A DNA stretch of 64,000 nt from Hungatella effluvii (GTDB lineage Bacteria > Bacillota > Clostridia > Lachnospirales > Lachnospiraceae): assembly GCF_003201875.1 (NCBI RefSeq), contig NZ_QJKD01000002.1, forward strand, positions 310,001-374,000. The letters run 5' to 3'. Below, piece after piece: positions 1 to 8,384 of the stretch. A program made the translations under genes and the position numbers. Position 1 is the stretch's first letter, and each line of letters opens with the position of its first letter. The notes under the pieces were generated by a model. The model had not been told where the DNA came from and did no database searches. It saw only the letters and a program-made list of their open reading frames with translations.

Positions 1-1
1 G

Positions 2-157
2 AGTGTAAACCGGGAGGAACTGGGGATGAGCGCTGCGGAGACGATCCTGTGGAGAATTGAGAATCCGGAACGCCCGTACCGGGTGATCCGGATATCGGGG
101 GCGGAATTGATCGTTAGAAACAGCACCAGCGCTACCTGGTGTAAATTCGCCTTATAG
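2..157 (+). CDS. LacI-family transcriptional regulator, C-terminal end (partial)
   Basis: Only the last 51 residues are inside the window; the gene starts upstream. The frame reads VNREELGMSAAETILWRI and continues to ELIVRNSTSATW before a TAG stop. The pattern of a Gly-x-x-Ala-Ala helix, a Pro-containing turn and a final LIVR-x-ST strand is the usual C-terminus of LacI/GalR repressors, whose periplasmic-binding-protein-like domain senses a sugar. It lies 46 bp before a sugar dehydrogenase gene on the same strand, so it probably controls the local sugar operon. The DNA-binding domain cannot be seen, so the family call rests on this C-terminal pattern alone. Confidence 0.7.
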   Translation, partial: SVNREELGMSAAETILWRIENPERPYRVIRISGAELIVRNSTSATWCKFAL

Positions 158-203
158 AGCCCTCGCTATTTCTTAAGCTTGGGGGAAAGAGAAAATAGAA
201 CTC

Positions 204-1358
204 ATGGATAGAGTGAAAACAGGTATTTTAGGCTGCGGTGTGATCAGCAGCACCTACATAAAGAACATACAGGAGCTGTACCGGCCTCTGGAAATCGTGG
301 CGTGTGCGGACGTGGATACCGGGAAAGCTGAGGCGCGCGCCAGAGAGTTTGGGATAGAAACGTGGTCTGGCCCGGACCATCTGCTTGAGAATAAGGACGT
401 CTCCATGATTATCAATCTGACGCCGCCTAAGTTCCATTATGAATTAAACCGCCGGATTCTGATGGCGGGTAAGAATTTATTCTGCGAGAAGCCATTTGCC
501 TTTACCTGGGAGCAGGCGAGGGAGCTGACGGAACTGGCAGAGAAGCGGGGAGTGCGGATCGGCGGTGCTCCGGATACATTTTTAGGACCGGGGCTGCAGC
601 GGACCAGGCTGCTTCTGGAGCGGGGAGCCATAGGACAGCCGCTCTATTTAAATGCGGCGATGATGTCCTGCGGAGTGGAAACGTGGCATCCGGCACCGGC
701 TCAGTTTTACCAGGAAGGGGCCGGGCCGCTTTACGATATGGGACCATACTATTTAACTGCTGTCGTGGCCTTGTTTGGACCCATTGCGGAGATCAGAGCT
801 ATGGCGGCAACCGGATTTGAAAGGCGGAAAATATACAGCCAGCCTTTGGCGGGCGTAGAGCTTACCGTTGAGACTCCCACTTATTATACGGCCCTTTTAA
901 AGCTTTCCGGCGGGCTGATTGCCAATCTGACCATCAGCTTCGATATCTGGAAATCTAATTTGCCGATGTTTGAAATATATGGAACAGAGGGGACGCTGTC
1001 TGCACCGGATCCTAATATGACGTCGGGAATGCCGGAGGTTATCAGGAAAGAGGCTGTGCTGGCGGACCGTAAAGCCGCAGCGGAGCCGTTAAACCGCAGC
1101 TTCCCGGATGAAGAAGAACTGAGACGGCTCTATCCCGAAACTGCGGAGTATATAAGAGGAGCCGGGGCGCTGGATTTAGCGATGGCCATAAACGAAAACA
1201 GGCCTGCAAGAGCCGGAATGGACCTGGTCTGCCACGTGTTGGAAGCCATAAATGGAATCATGGAAGCTGCGAAGAGCGGCGGGTGCTATTATATGAAGAC
1301 AACCTGCGGGAGGCCGGAGCCTCTGAGGGAGGGACTCTCTGCGGGAGAAGTCAGATAG
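204..1358 (+). CDS. Gfo/Idh/MocA-family NAD(P)-dependent oxidoreductase
   Basis: This 384-residue protein has an N-terminal Rossmann fold with GILGCGVIS at residues 7-15 and the family's catalytic CEKP motif at about 94-97, followed by the C-terminal alpha/beta substrate domain. Members oxidise or reduce a hydroxyl of a sugar, inositol or glycoside in the cytosol; the exact substrate cannot be read from sequence. The start follows a GGGGGAAAGAG stretch. It lies between a LacI-type regulator and a sugar isomerase/epimerase, a common arrangement in sugar or glycoside catabolic operons. Gfo/Idh enzymes paired with such TIM-barrel proteins also occur in 3-keto-glycoside pathways, but that link is inference here. 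Length and motifs look intact. Confidence 0.85.
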   Translation: MDRVKTGILGCGVISSTYIKNIQELYRPLEIVACADVDTGKAEARAREFGIETWSGPDHLLENKDVSMIINLTPPKFHYELNRRILMAGKNLFCEKPFAFTWEQARELTELAEKRGVRIGGAPDTFLGPGLQRTRLLLERGAIGQPLYLNAAMMSCGVETWHPAPAQFYQEGAGPLYDMGPYYLTAVVALFGPIAEIRAMAATGFERRKIYSQPLAGVELTVETPTYYTALLKLSGGLIANLTISFDIWKSNLPMFEIYGTEGTLSAPDPNMTSGMPEVIRKEAVLADRKAAAEPLNRSFPDEEELRRLYPETAEYIRGAGALDLAMAINENRPARAGMDLVCHVLEAINGIMEAAKSGGCYYMKTTCGRPEPLREGLSAGEVR

Positions 1359-1416
1359 AATAGAGCGTAAAACTGAGTGTAAGAGCAGAAGTGAGAACAG
1401 AAAGCGAGAATAGAAT

Positions 1417-2241
1417 ATGAAGCTGGGATTAGCGTCGCCGCTGAAACATGAGACTCCAAAGGAGTGGGCGGCCAATATGAAAGCCATCGGCTGCGGCTGT
1501 GTTGTATTTCCTGTGGATTATATGGCGGGAGAGGCGGTTGCCGGTGCGTATGCCGAAGCCGCAGAGCAGGAAGGGCTTACAATCGCTGAGGTAGGGGCGT
1601 GGTCCAATCCGCTGTCACCGGATGAAGATGTGCGGAGTGAGGCTTTCACCCGCTGTGTCCGGCAGCTTCAGCTGGCAGACCGGATTGGCGCGTCGTGCTG
1701 CGTCAATATAGCCGGAAGCGCGGGAAGCCGGTGGGATGGGGCTTACAAGGAGAATTTTACAGAAGCGCACTGGAAGAAGACGGTGCGATCCATTCAGAAT
1801 ATTATCGATGAGGCGATGCCGGAGCGGACGTATTATACGCTGGAACCAATGCCCTGGATGGTACCAGCCGGTCCGGAGCAGTATCTGCGGCTGCTGGAGG
1901 AGGTGAACCGGGAGCGGTTTGCCGTGCATATGGATCTGGCAAACTGGATCACAAGCCCGGATAAATATTTTAACAATCATGAATTTATGGAGCAGTGCTT
2001 TGCAATGCTGGGAGACCGGATAAAAAGCTGCCATATTAAGGACGTATCCCTGCGGGAGGAATTTACCTTCCAGTTAAAGGAGACGGCCTGCGGAGACGGA
2101 ACGCTTGATTTAAGGAATTATATCAGGCTGGCAGAACACGTCAATCCGGATATGCCGGTTATCATTGAGCACCTCAAAGGGGATGAGGAATACTTAGAAA
2201 GCCTGAAGTATGTCAAGCGCTTCGGTCAGGATATCCCATAG
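1417..2241 (+). CDS. Sugar phosphate isomerase/epimerase-like TIM-barrel protein
   Basis: This 274-residue protein resembles the xylose isomerase-like / AP endonuclease 2 superfamily of TIM barrels. Metal-ligand candidates fall where expected: the Glu of YTLEPMPW (about 147), Asp/His in AVHMDLANWI (about 170), HIKD (about 208) and the late Glu of VIIEHLKG (about 250). The family interconverts or cleaves keto-sugars using a divalent metal. It follows the Gfo/Idh gene by 58 bp and probably acts in the same pathway. The stop codon lies 2 bp before a large palindromic element that may end the transcript. The substrate is unknown. Confidence 0.8.
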   Translation: MKLGLASPLKHETPKEWAANMKAIGCGCVVFPVDYMAGEAVAGAYAEAAEQEGLTIAEVGAWSNPLSPDEDVRSEAFTRCVRQLQLADRIGASCCVNIAGSAGSRWDGAYKENFTEAHWKKTVRSIQNIIDEAMPERTYYTLEPMPWMVPAGPEQYLRLLEEVNRERFAVHMDLANWITSPDKYFNNHEFMEQCFAMLGDRIKSCHIKDVSLREEFTFQLKETACGDGTLDLRNYIRLAEHVNPDMPVIIEHLKGDEEYLESLKYVKRFGQDIP

Positions 2242-2243
2242 AA

Positions 2244-2529
2244 GGTTACAATTCATGGCCCCACCGCGGGCCTCTGCCGTCTGGCGCTGTCAGTTCACGC
2301 GCGTTTTTTTGTGACTTTGCAGGGGATTTAGCGGTTCTTAGCGCGCAGAATTTTTTGTTCATGTGAAATCCCCACTTGTTTGAGCAACGCGAGTTTGGGG
2401 ATTTCACATGGCTTTTAGAAAAATCCTGCACGTTTAGAACCGCTTATGCCCGAAACCGGAACAGAAAAGCGCGCGTGAACTGACAGCGCCAGACGGCAGG
2501 GGCCTGCGGTGGGGCCGTGAATTGTAACC
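2244..2529. repeat. Large nested palindromic element, copy 1
   Basis: A 286-bp element whose outer ~60 bp arms are inverted repeats (2244-2303 against 2470-2529) with only about three mismatches. Inside lie two more nested stems: 2330-2348 pairs with 2426-2445, and 2361-2374 pairs perfectly with 2397-2410. Read on the minus strand, its core (TTTTCTGTTCCGG through CTGCAAAGTCAC) matches a second copy at 37879-38169. The outer arms of the two copies are unrelated except for the extreme tips (TTACAATTCA here, TAACAGTTCA there). No protein is encoded. It begins 2 bp after the isomerase stop. It could be a mobile hairpin, a structured RNA or a terminator; I do not recognise a named family. Confidence 0.85.
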
Positions 2530-2587
2530 ATAGGAAATACCTATATAATACAATACAAAATTTATATTTCCCTATGCTGTCGATCTA

Positions 2588-2654
2588 TGCTATGATTATG
2601 GTCATAAAATCAGAGCCGCCAAATGCGAAAGTGGCAGCTGCCCTTTGCATGTGG
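2588..2654 (+). promoter_or_regulatory. metF promoter and leader stem-loop
   Basis: An extended -10 element, TGCTATGAT at 2588-2596, is the best promoter candidate; no clear -35 box is visible. Downstream, CCAAATGC (2619-2626) pairs with GCATGTGG (2647-2654) around an internal GGCAGCTGCC palindrome. This could be a short regulatory hairpin. None of the SAM, cobalamin or tetrahydrofolate riboswitch signatures known to me is present, so no riboswitch is called. Confidence 0.35.
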
Positions 2655-2678
2655 CCGAACCGGCAGGGAGATAGAGAA

Positions 2679-3551
2679 ATGAAAACAACAGATATATTTG
2701 CAAAGAAACCGGTGTTGTCCTTCGAGGTCTTTCCTCCGAAGAGAACCAATCCGGTCGAGACGATATACGAGACACTGGACAGTTTAAGAAAACTGAATCC
2801 GGATTTTATCAGCGTTACATACGGGGCGGGCGGCAGTGAAAACTGTAAGGCGACGACGGAGATCGCCTCCAGGATTAAGAATGAATACGGCATCGAGAGC
2901 GTGGCGCATTTGCCATGCATCGGTTTGAAGAGAGACGATGTAATCAGCCTGCTGGACGGATTTAAGAAAGCGGGAATCGACAATATTCTCGCTCTGCGCG
3001 GAGATATCCCAGAGGGCGGCCGCCCGGATGGCGACTTTGAGCATGCCAGCGATCTGATCTCCTTTATAAAAGAAAAGGATGAGTACAAGGATTTTAATGT
3101 GCTGGCAGCCTGCTATCCGGAAGGTCATACGGAATCGGAAAACATCCTGACCGATATCCGCAGCTTAAAGACCAAGGTGGACGCAGGCGCCGATCATTTG
3201 ATCACACAGCTCTTCTTTGACAATGACTGTTTCTACCGGTTCCGGGAACGCGCTTCTCTGGCGGGAATTCATGTCCCGGTGGAGGCGGGGATCATGCCGG
3301 TCACCAACAAAAAGCAGATCGAGCGTATGGTATCCCTCTGCGGCGTAAGCCTGCCTTCGAAATTTACCGCGATTATGGAACGGTATGAGCATAATCCCGA
3401 GGCCATGCGTGATGCCGGAATCGCCTACGCGGTGGATCAGATCGTGGATCTGATAGCGCGGGGCGTTGACGGCATTCACCTTTATACCATGAACAATCCT
3501 TACGTTGCGGCGAAGATTCACGAGGCTGTCTGCCGCCTGCTGGCCGCGTAA
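2679..3551 (+). CDS. metF: 5,10-methylenetetrahydrofolate reductase
   Basis: The protein has 290 residues from the ATG at 2679, which is preceded by a GGCAGGGAG ribosome binding site; longer upstream frames run into the palindromic element and are not used. Family features are visible: SFEVFPPK near residue 14, ISVTYGAGGS at about 44, LALRGDIP at about 105, and the late ITQLFFDN and GIHLYTMN segments. MetF reduces methylene-THF to methyl-THF with a flavin, supplying methyl groups for methionine synthesis or, in acetogens, the Wood-Ljungdahl methyl branch. The gene stands alone and converges with a LysR regulator 6 bp away. It is full length and the call is secure. Confidence 0.95.
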   Translation: MKTTDIFAKKPVLSFEVFPPKRTNPVETIYETLDSLRKLNPDFISVTYGAGGSENCKATTEIASRIKNEYGIESVAHLPCIGLKRDDVISLLDGFKKAGIDNILALRGDIPEGGRPDGDFEHASDLISFIKEKDEYKDFNVLAACYPEGHTESENILTDIRSLKTKVDAGADHLITQLFFDNDCFYRFRERASLAGIHVPVEAGIMPVTNKKQIERMVSLCGVSLPSKFTAIMERYEHNPEAMRDAGIAYAVDQIVDLIARGVDGIHLYTMNNPYVAAKIHEAVCRLLAA

Positions 3552-3557
3552 GTAACC

Positions 3558-4493
3558 TTACCGGTCGGCCTCCGGCAGAATGGTGAATCCTTCTTCCAGA
3601 ATCAGCGTCTTCAGTTCGCTGATATAGGAAAGTGAAATTGGGCTTAAAGGGAATTTATCGCTGCAAATATAGCCCACCCGCATCCATTCATCCGTTTGAA
3701 GCGGTACGGACACGATGTTGTCACCATTTAGATTGCTGTTTAGTATTCCGCTGCAGATCGTGTAGCCGTTCAGACCGATCAGCAGGTTAAACAGAGTCGC
3801 CCGGTCGCTGACGTGAATAGTCTTCTTATGCGGAGCGGTGCTTAAGATCTCCTCTGAGAAATAAAAGGAATTATAGGTTCCCTGTTCAAATGCAAGAAAC
3901 GGATAGTCCTCTAAGTCATCGAGAGTGACCGCCTCCCGTTTGGCGAGCGGATGGGCGGAACTGATAAACACGTGGGGAGCCGCCTCGAACAGGGGCACAA
4001 AGGCCAGATGATGCTCCTTCAGCAGCTTTTTCAGCACCTTTTCATTAAACTGGCTGAAGTAGAGGATCCCCACCTCACTCCGGAAATTTGCCACATCTTC
4101 TATGATCTCGTACGTCCGTGTTTCCCTTAAAGTAAATTCATACTCATCCGTATCGATCCGGGAAATTAAGTTGACAAAGGCGTTGACCGCAAATGCATAG
4201 TGCTGCGTGGATACGGAGCAGAGCCGCTTCGCCGGCTTTCCGTTCGTATAGCGCTGCTCTAAAAGCTGCGTCTGCTCAATGACCTGGCGCGCATACGATA
4301 AAAATTCCGTGCCTTCGGCCGTCAGGGATATCCCCTTCGCTGTTCGGTAGAAAAGTTCAATACCAAATTCTGATTCCAGTTCTTTTAAAGCCGCGGAAAG
4401 GCTGGGCTGCGATATGTACAGCTGCCTCGCCGCCTCCGTGATCGACCCGCATTCCACGATCTTTATGATGTATTTCAGCTGCTGAATCGTCAT
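3558..4493 (-). CDS. LysR-family transcriptional regulator
   Basis: The 311-residue protein starts at the ATG ending at 4493, behind GGGAGGTG. The N-terminal winged helix-turn-helix covers residues 1-60 (TIQQLKYIIKIVECGSITEA, then QLYISQPSLSAALKELE). The C-terminal part is the two-lobed LysR substrate-binding domain, with the usual ATLFNLLIGLNGYTICSG-like segment. It binds DNA as a tetramer and responds to a small molecule, which cannot be identified here. The gene is convergent with metF, so metF is not an obvious target; LysR proteins usually also act on the divergent gene, here the LexA-like gene at 4723. Confidence 0.9.
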   Translation of the reverse strand: MTIQQLKYIIKIVECGSITEAARQLYISQPSLSAALKELESEFGIELFYRTAKGISLTAEGTEFLSYARQVIEQTQLLEQRYTNGKPAKRLCSVSTQHYAFAVNAFVNLISRIDTDEYEFTLRETRTYEIIEDVANFRSEVGILYFSQFNEKVLKKLLKEHHLAFVPLFEAAPHVFISSAHPLAKREAVTLDDLEDYPFLAFEQGTYNSFYFSEEILSTAPHKKTIHVSDRATLFNLLIGLNGYTICSGILNSNLNGDNIVSVPLQTDEWMRVGYICSDKFPLSPISLSYISELKTLILEEGFTILPEADR

Positions 4494-4520
4494 AGGACAC
4501 CTCCCATAGTTTTTTTCTAT

Positions 4521-4549
4521 AATATACTGTATTTTTACCAAAAGTGCAA
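4521..4549 (-). promoter_or_regulatory. Sigma-A type promoter for the LysR gene
   Basis: On the minus strand, TTGCAC (4549-4544) and TATATT (4526-4521) are separated by exactly 17 bp. The -10 box lies about 28 bp upstream of the LysR start codon. Confidence 0.6.
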
Positions 4550-4654
4550 ATAATAACGTAAAAATGGGCCTTTCGGGCGATATTTCGACCCGTCAAAACC
4601 GCAGAATTCGCCCGGCGGTCCGAAATTCCGACAAAATTCAATTATGGAAAAAAT

Positions 4655-4685
4655 TACCATTTTTGGAAATTACCAAAATATGGTA
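4655..4685. promoter_or_regulatory. Palindromic operator candidate before the LexA-like gene
   Basis: TACCATTTTTGG (4655-4666) and CCAAAATATGGTA (4673-4685) form an inverted repeat around a 6-bp centre. It overlaps a -35-like TTGGAA (4663-4668) and abuts a -10-like TATGAT (4684-4689). The 15-bp promoter spacing is short. A protein bound to this palindrome would cover the promoter, so autoregulation by the downstream DNA-binding protein is plausible but inferred. Confidence 0.5.
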
Positions 4686-4722
4686 TGATGAAACAAGGTT
4701 TTTATATTCAGGAGGAGAAAAA

Positions 4723-4968
4723 TTGAGAGGCTTACGATGGGATTATGACTTGCAGGAGAGAATTTATCAATTTATCGTGTACTTTGTTTCTGAAAATCTG
4801 TATTCTCCCACTATCCGCGAAATCTGCGACGGTGTGGGAAAAAACTCAACGGCTACGATCAGCCTTTATCTGGAGGAACTGGAGGATATCGGGAGGATTA
4901 TTCTCGGCCATGGACCGCGGACGATTAAGCTGGTAGGATTTAAGGTCGTGGAGGAGTGTGAGCATTAA
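4723..4968 (+). CDS. LexA N-terminal-like winged-helix DNA-binding protein
   Basis: The 81-residue product starts at TTG 4723, chosen because GGAGGAG (4711-4717) sits at ideal spacing; upstream ATG codons have no ribosome binding site. Residues from LQERIYQFIVYFV through SPTIREICDGVG and TATISLYLEELEDIG match the LexA DNA-binding domain, with a beta-wing near GPRTIKLVG. The LexA S24 autopeptidase half is absent, and the stop is followed directly by a terminator, so this is a natural short form rather than an obvious truncation. It would bind DNA but cannot self-cleave in SOS; its targets are unknown. Confidence 0.75.
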   Translation: MRGLRWDYDLQERIYQFIVYFVSENLYSPTIREICDGVGKNSTATISLYLEELEDIGRIILGHGPRTIKLVGFKVVEECEH

Positions 4969-4995
4969 AACTGTATGAGAACTGAGAGGGGAGTC

Positions 4996-5054
4996 AAAAA
5001 CCCGGGAGAGCATTTCATCTGATGGATTCAGCTGAAATGCTCTCCCGGGTTTTT
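4996..5054. terminator. Bidirectional intrinsic terminator
   Basis: AAAACCCGGGAGAGCATTTC pairs with its complement ending in CCCGGGTTTTT around a 15-base loop. It has A and T tracts on the two sides and serves the convergent LexA-like gene and the membrane-protein gene at 5072. Confidence 0.9.
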
Positions 5055-5071
5055 GTATGGCAGTTATGTTG

Positions 5072-5839
5072 TTATTCTGCTGTTTCCAGATTGGCGTCGT
5101 TCTCAGCGCTGTCACCGGCGGCCGCATCACTGGCCTCGGCCGCTTCCTGGCTGGCCTGGGCAGCGGCTTCCTCCGGGTCCAGATTCTCGCCCTGCGGTGT
5201 GATCGTTACACGGGCTTCGTTGCCGATTAAGTCCTTTACACAGATAGTCAGATTCTCCTTCTGCATATCGAACGTGATGAGTCCGGTACTGCGGTCGATC
5301 GAGAGCGGAAGAATCTCCGGCGTGTCATCATCGTAAGCGTATACGGTGTCATAATTTACTCCGGACTGGGTATCCTCCAGACGGAAGGAAAGAACGCCGT
5401 CCTCGATGATGGAATCCTTTATGCTTGGCGGAGTATCATCCAGGACATTGACCTGTTCGGAAAATATATTTTTCATGCCGTTAAAGGCTGTTAAACTCAC
5501 TTTTACGGTTCCGTTGGAGCCGAGTGTCGCCGTGTAGGTCTTGGAGGCAGTTTTGGTGAGCTCCACCGCGTTGCCGTCCAGCGTCACAGTCATCTCCTTG
5601 ATGGGAAGCAGTGATTTTATCTTTAATTCCATGGTCGTTGTCGTAAAATTGGTGGCCTCACCGATAGTCAGATCACCCTTCGGAGCCGCGGTGACGAGAA
5701 TAAAGATAATGGAATTAACGACAATAAATGGAAGCACATAAAACAGGAGGACCGTCATAAAGTCACTCCGTCCGGAATCGTGCCGGTTGGAGCCTCCTCT
5801 CCCTCGGTTCTGCCTGGAATTGTTGGTATATGGACTCAT
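5072..5839 (-). CDS. Single-pass membrane protein with Ig-like extracellular domains
   Basis: This 255-residue protein has a basic, Asn/Arg/Ser-rich cytoplasmic head (residues 1-25), one transmembrane helix (about 28-50, MTVLLFYVLPFIVVNSIIFI) and an extracellular part. The latter looks like two Ig-like beta-sandwich repeats: about 55-130 (KSLLPIKEMTVTLDGNAVEL) and 135-215 (DDTPPSIKDSIIEDGVLSFR). The C-terminal ~35 residues are a low-complexity Ala/Glu/Asp tail. I do not recognise a named family. AGGAGG lies about 13 bp before the ATG, slightly far. No enzyme motif is visible; a wall-proximal structural or adhesion role is a guess. Confidence 0.75.
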   Translation of the reverse strand: MSPYTNNSRQNRGRGGSNRHDSGRSDFMTVLLFYVLPFIVVNSIIFILVTAAPKGDLTIGEATNFTTTTMELKIKSLLPIKEMTVTLDGNAVELTKTASKTYTATLGSNGTVKVSLTAFNGMKNIFSEQVNVLDDTPPSIKDSIIEDGVLSFRLEDTQSGVNYDTVYAYDDDTPEILPLSIDRSTGLITFDMQKENLTICVKDLIGNEARVTITPQGENLDPEEAAAQASQEAAEASDAAAGDSAENDANLETAE

Positions 5840-6002
5840 ATTGATTAAGGTTCCTCCTCATGTTTTTTACGTTTCCTAGCATAACAGAAAAAAGCGTTTC
5901 TTACAAGATGATCTGTTAAATCGTAATAAATTGTGGTAATATATTAAGAAAGAGCTTGGAGCGGTAATGAATTTTCAGACAAGCTCCAGAAGGAGATGCC
6001 AT

Positions 6003-6539
6003 ATGGTTGACGATGCCGTAGCATTTGCGATGAAGGCCCATGAGGGGGCCTTCAGGAAAGGAACCAGAGTTCCTTATATCGTCCATCCGCTGGAGACGGC
6101 AGTGATCGTTTCCATGATGTCGGAGGACGAAGAACTGATTTGTGCGGCGCTTCTCCATGATGTAGTGGAGGATGCGGGAGTATCGGAGCAGCAGCTGGAG
6201 GCTTTATTTGGTCCGCGGGTGGCGGCACTCGTGATGGCGGAGACGGAGGACAAGACGAAGTCCTGGAAGGAACGCAAGGCAGCGACCCTTGATCATCTGG
6301 ATACGGCGCCGAGGGAGAGCAAGATTCTGATTCTGGGGGACAAGTTAAGCAACCTGCGGTGCACGGCCAGAGATCATATGGTAATCGGCGAAGCAATCTG
6401 GGACAGGTTCAATGAAAAGAGGAAGTCGGAGCATGCCTGGTATTATAACGGAGTGGCGGAACGGATCAGGGAACTGGCCGGGTATCCGCTGTGTCAGGAG
6501 TATTTTGAACTTTGCCGGAAGGTGTTTGGAAACCAGTGA
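6003..6539 (+). CDS. HD-domain (p)ppGpp-hydrolase-like protein
   Basis: The 178-residue protein starts at ATG 6003 after AGAAGGAG. It has the N-terminal layout of RelA/SpoT hydrolase domains and small MESH1-type hydrolases: DDAVAFAMKAHEG, then YIVHPLE, the metal-binding HD pair in AALLHDVVEDAG (about residues 50-60) and a later KLSNLR segment holding an expected catalytic Asn region. There is no synthetase or TGS domain. Such enzymes remove pyrophosphate from alarmones or related nucleotides. It ends 12 bp before the YesM-type kinase start, so it may be co-transcribed with the two-component system. The true substrate is not certain. Confidence 0.8.
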   Translation: MVDDAVAFAMKAHEGAFRKGTRVPYIVHPLETAVIVSMMSEDEELICAALLHDVVEDAGVSEQQLEALFGPRVAALVMAETEDKTKSWKERKAATLDHLDTAPRESKILILGDKLSNLRCTARDHMVIGEAIWDRFNEKRKSEHAWYYNGVAERIRELAGYPLCQEYFELCRKVFGNQ

Positions 6540-6551
6540 GTGGTAGCGGGG

Positions 6552-8384
6552 ATGAAAAGACTGTTTGGGGGAATATCAAAGTTTTCGGTTAAGATGTTTT
6601 TGTTGATTGTGATCTGCGTGGTGATCCCGTTCGCAGGCGTATGTCTGTATATACGGATCAACATGGAGAACTTTATTCAGGAAAAACTGAGCGAAAGGAT
6701 TATTCAGGATATATCGAGAGGAGAGCGCAATATTACAGAGGGGCTGGAGGAACTGGCCTCTCTTTCTGATGTCTTCGTATTTGATAAGGAACTGATCGAA
6801 CGTATAGGGGATGAAAACAGAACGGAATTCGAAAATGTAGTCTATTTTAACCAGCTTCTGGATCAGCTCAGCATTTACAGAGGAAGAGCCGGCATGGAGG
6901 ATGTAAAGGTCATTCTGTTTGACAACTATGGGCGTGTCTATTCCAACTGGAGCCTAAACTACAGAAATTATGAATTTCTTTTGAAACAGGACTGGGTTGC
7001 TGAGAGTATGAACCAGTGGGGCCATGTGACTTGGTCCATGTTCAGTCCGCCGTATATTGCGGAGGAAAAGGATAAGGGAGAAACGTACATATCACTTGCT
7101 AGATCCCTGATGGAAGACGGGACGACAGGGGACCGGGCAGGCACACTGATACTCAGCATGGAACAGTCCCGGTTCAGCGAGATGATGATGACCTATGCCT
7201 ATGAGGATGATGTCGCTTACGTATGTGTGGATGACGGCCAGATTCTGCTGAACAATGACAAGGAGAGAAAGATTGGTGAGAGCGATTTAGATGCGCTGTA
7301 CCGGCAGACCGCCGGTAAAAAAAGCGGGAATTTACGATGCAGCGCCAATGGAGCAGAGTATCTGCTGAATTTTTATACAATACCGAGGCCCTGGGTGTTT
7401 AACGGGCAGCAGATGAAGGTCTTTCATTTTACCGGGTATCAGGAAGTGCTGAGCGAGGTCAGCATGGTGACGAAGCGGATCAATGCCGTGATTTTAGTCA
7501 TGCTGGTGCTGATAACAGCTATCTCCTACGCCGCGGTACGGCTTCTGGTGAGGCCCATCGTGGTTCTGACGAAAAAGATGGGAGACTATACGATCGAGAG
7601 CGAGATTTCCGGGATTGATACGGAGCGGAAGGATGAGATCGGCCATTTAAACCAGGCATTCTGCCGTCTGGATGGCAACATCAAGCAGCTGTTCGCCCGC
7701 CTGCAGGAGGAAAACAAGATCAAAGAGCAGTACCGATATGAATCGCTGAGGGCGCAGCTGAATCCGCATTTCCTGTTTAATACCCTGACGACAATCCGTT
7801 GGATGGCGATGATACGCGGCGCTCATAATATCGTGGAAAGCATCGACGCCCTGGCCAGCGTGCTGAATTACAGCATGAGCCGGGATGACCGCCTGGTGAC
7901 TCTGGAAGATGAGCTGGACAATATTCGTAACTTTGTATACATTCACAATTACCGGTATCAGGACTACTGCAGTCTGGATATTGATATTCCAGATGAGATG
8001 AAACAGCTTCGAATGATGAAATTTATTCTTCAGCCTGTGGTGGAAAACGCGCTGATTCACGGGTATGACAAACAGCGGGAACAGATCACCATCCGGATAT
8101 ACGGATACACGGAGGATCAGATCCTCTATCTGTTCGTGGAGGATGACGGCATCGGAATATCAGACGAGGTGATTGAACAGTTTGAGACGTTTCGCCAGAC
8201 TGCCGGAAAGGGAGACCGCCTGACGGGGATTGGCCTGACCAATGTGGACTCCTGTATCCGCATCACCTTTGGAGAGCAGTACGGACTGACACTGGAGCGC
8301 GTGGCGACACATGGAACATCGGTAACATTTACACTGCCGGTCATAGAGGGGGAAGACGATGAAAAAGGTCATGATTGTGGATGA
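6552..8384 (+). CDS. YesM-type sensor histidine kinase
   Basis: The protein has about 610 residues from ATG 6552; an in-frame GTG at 6540 is an alternative. TM1 (about 11-33) and TM2 (about 312-335) flank a large extracellular sensor region of the Cache-like type seen in YesM kinases. A HAMP linker follows, then the His_kinase phosphoacceptor motif LNPHFLFNTL (about 402-411) and a HATPase domain with VENALIHGY and DDGIGI. This LytS/YesM class partners with AraC-type response regulators. The next gene overlaps its end by 26 bp and encodes that partner. A sugar ABC importer follows, so the likely job is to sense an extracellular carbohydrate and switch on its uptake. Confidence 0.93.
   Translation: MKRLFGGISKFSVKMFLLIVICVVIPFAGVCLYIRINMENFIQEKLSERIIQDISRGERNITEGLEELASLSDVFVFDKELIERIGDENRTEFENVVYFNQLLDQLSIYRGRAGMEDVKVILFDNYGRVYSNWSLNYRNYEFLLKQDWVAESMNQWGHVTWSMFSPPYIAEEKDKGETYISLARSLMEDGTTGDRAGTLILSMEQSRFSEMMMTYAYEDDVAYVCVDDGQILLNNDKERKIGESDLDALYRQTAGKKSGNLRCSANGAEYLLNFYTIPRPWVFNGQQMKVFHFTGYQEVLSEVSMVTKRINAVILVMLVLITAISYAAVRLLVRPIVVLTKKMGDYTIESEISGIDTERKDEIGHLNQAFCRLDGNIKQLFARLQEENKIKEQYRYESLRAQLNPHFLFNTLTTIRWMAMIRGAHNIVESIDALASVLNYSMSRDDRLVTLEDELDNIRNFVYIHNYRYQDYCSLDIDIPDEMKQLRMMKFILQPVVENALIHGYDKQREQITIRIYGYTEDQILYLFVEDDGIGISDEVIEQFETFRQTAGKGDRLTGIGLTNVDSCIRITFGEQYGLTLERVATHGTSVTFTLPVIEGEDDEKGHDCG

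Noticed and set aside
2530..2678. A riboswitch (SAM, cobalamin or tetrahydrofolate type) before metF
   Set aside because: None of the conserved boxes of these classes is present; only an ordinary stem-loop with an internal palindrome was found.
4745..4936. Second plus-strand frame inside the LexA-like gene
   Set aside because: The LexA-domain frame has a good RBS and clear homology; this overlapping frame has neither.
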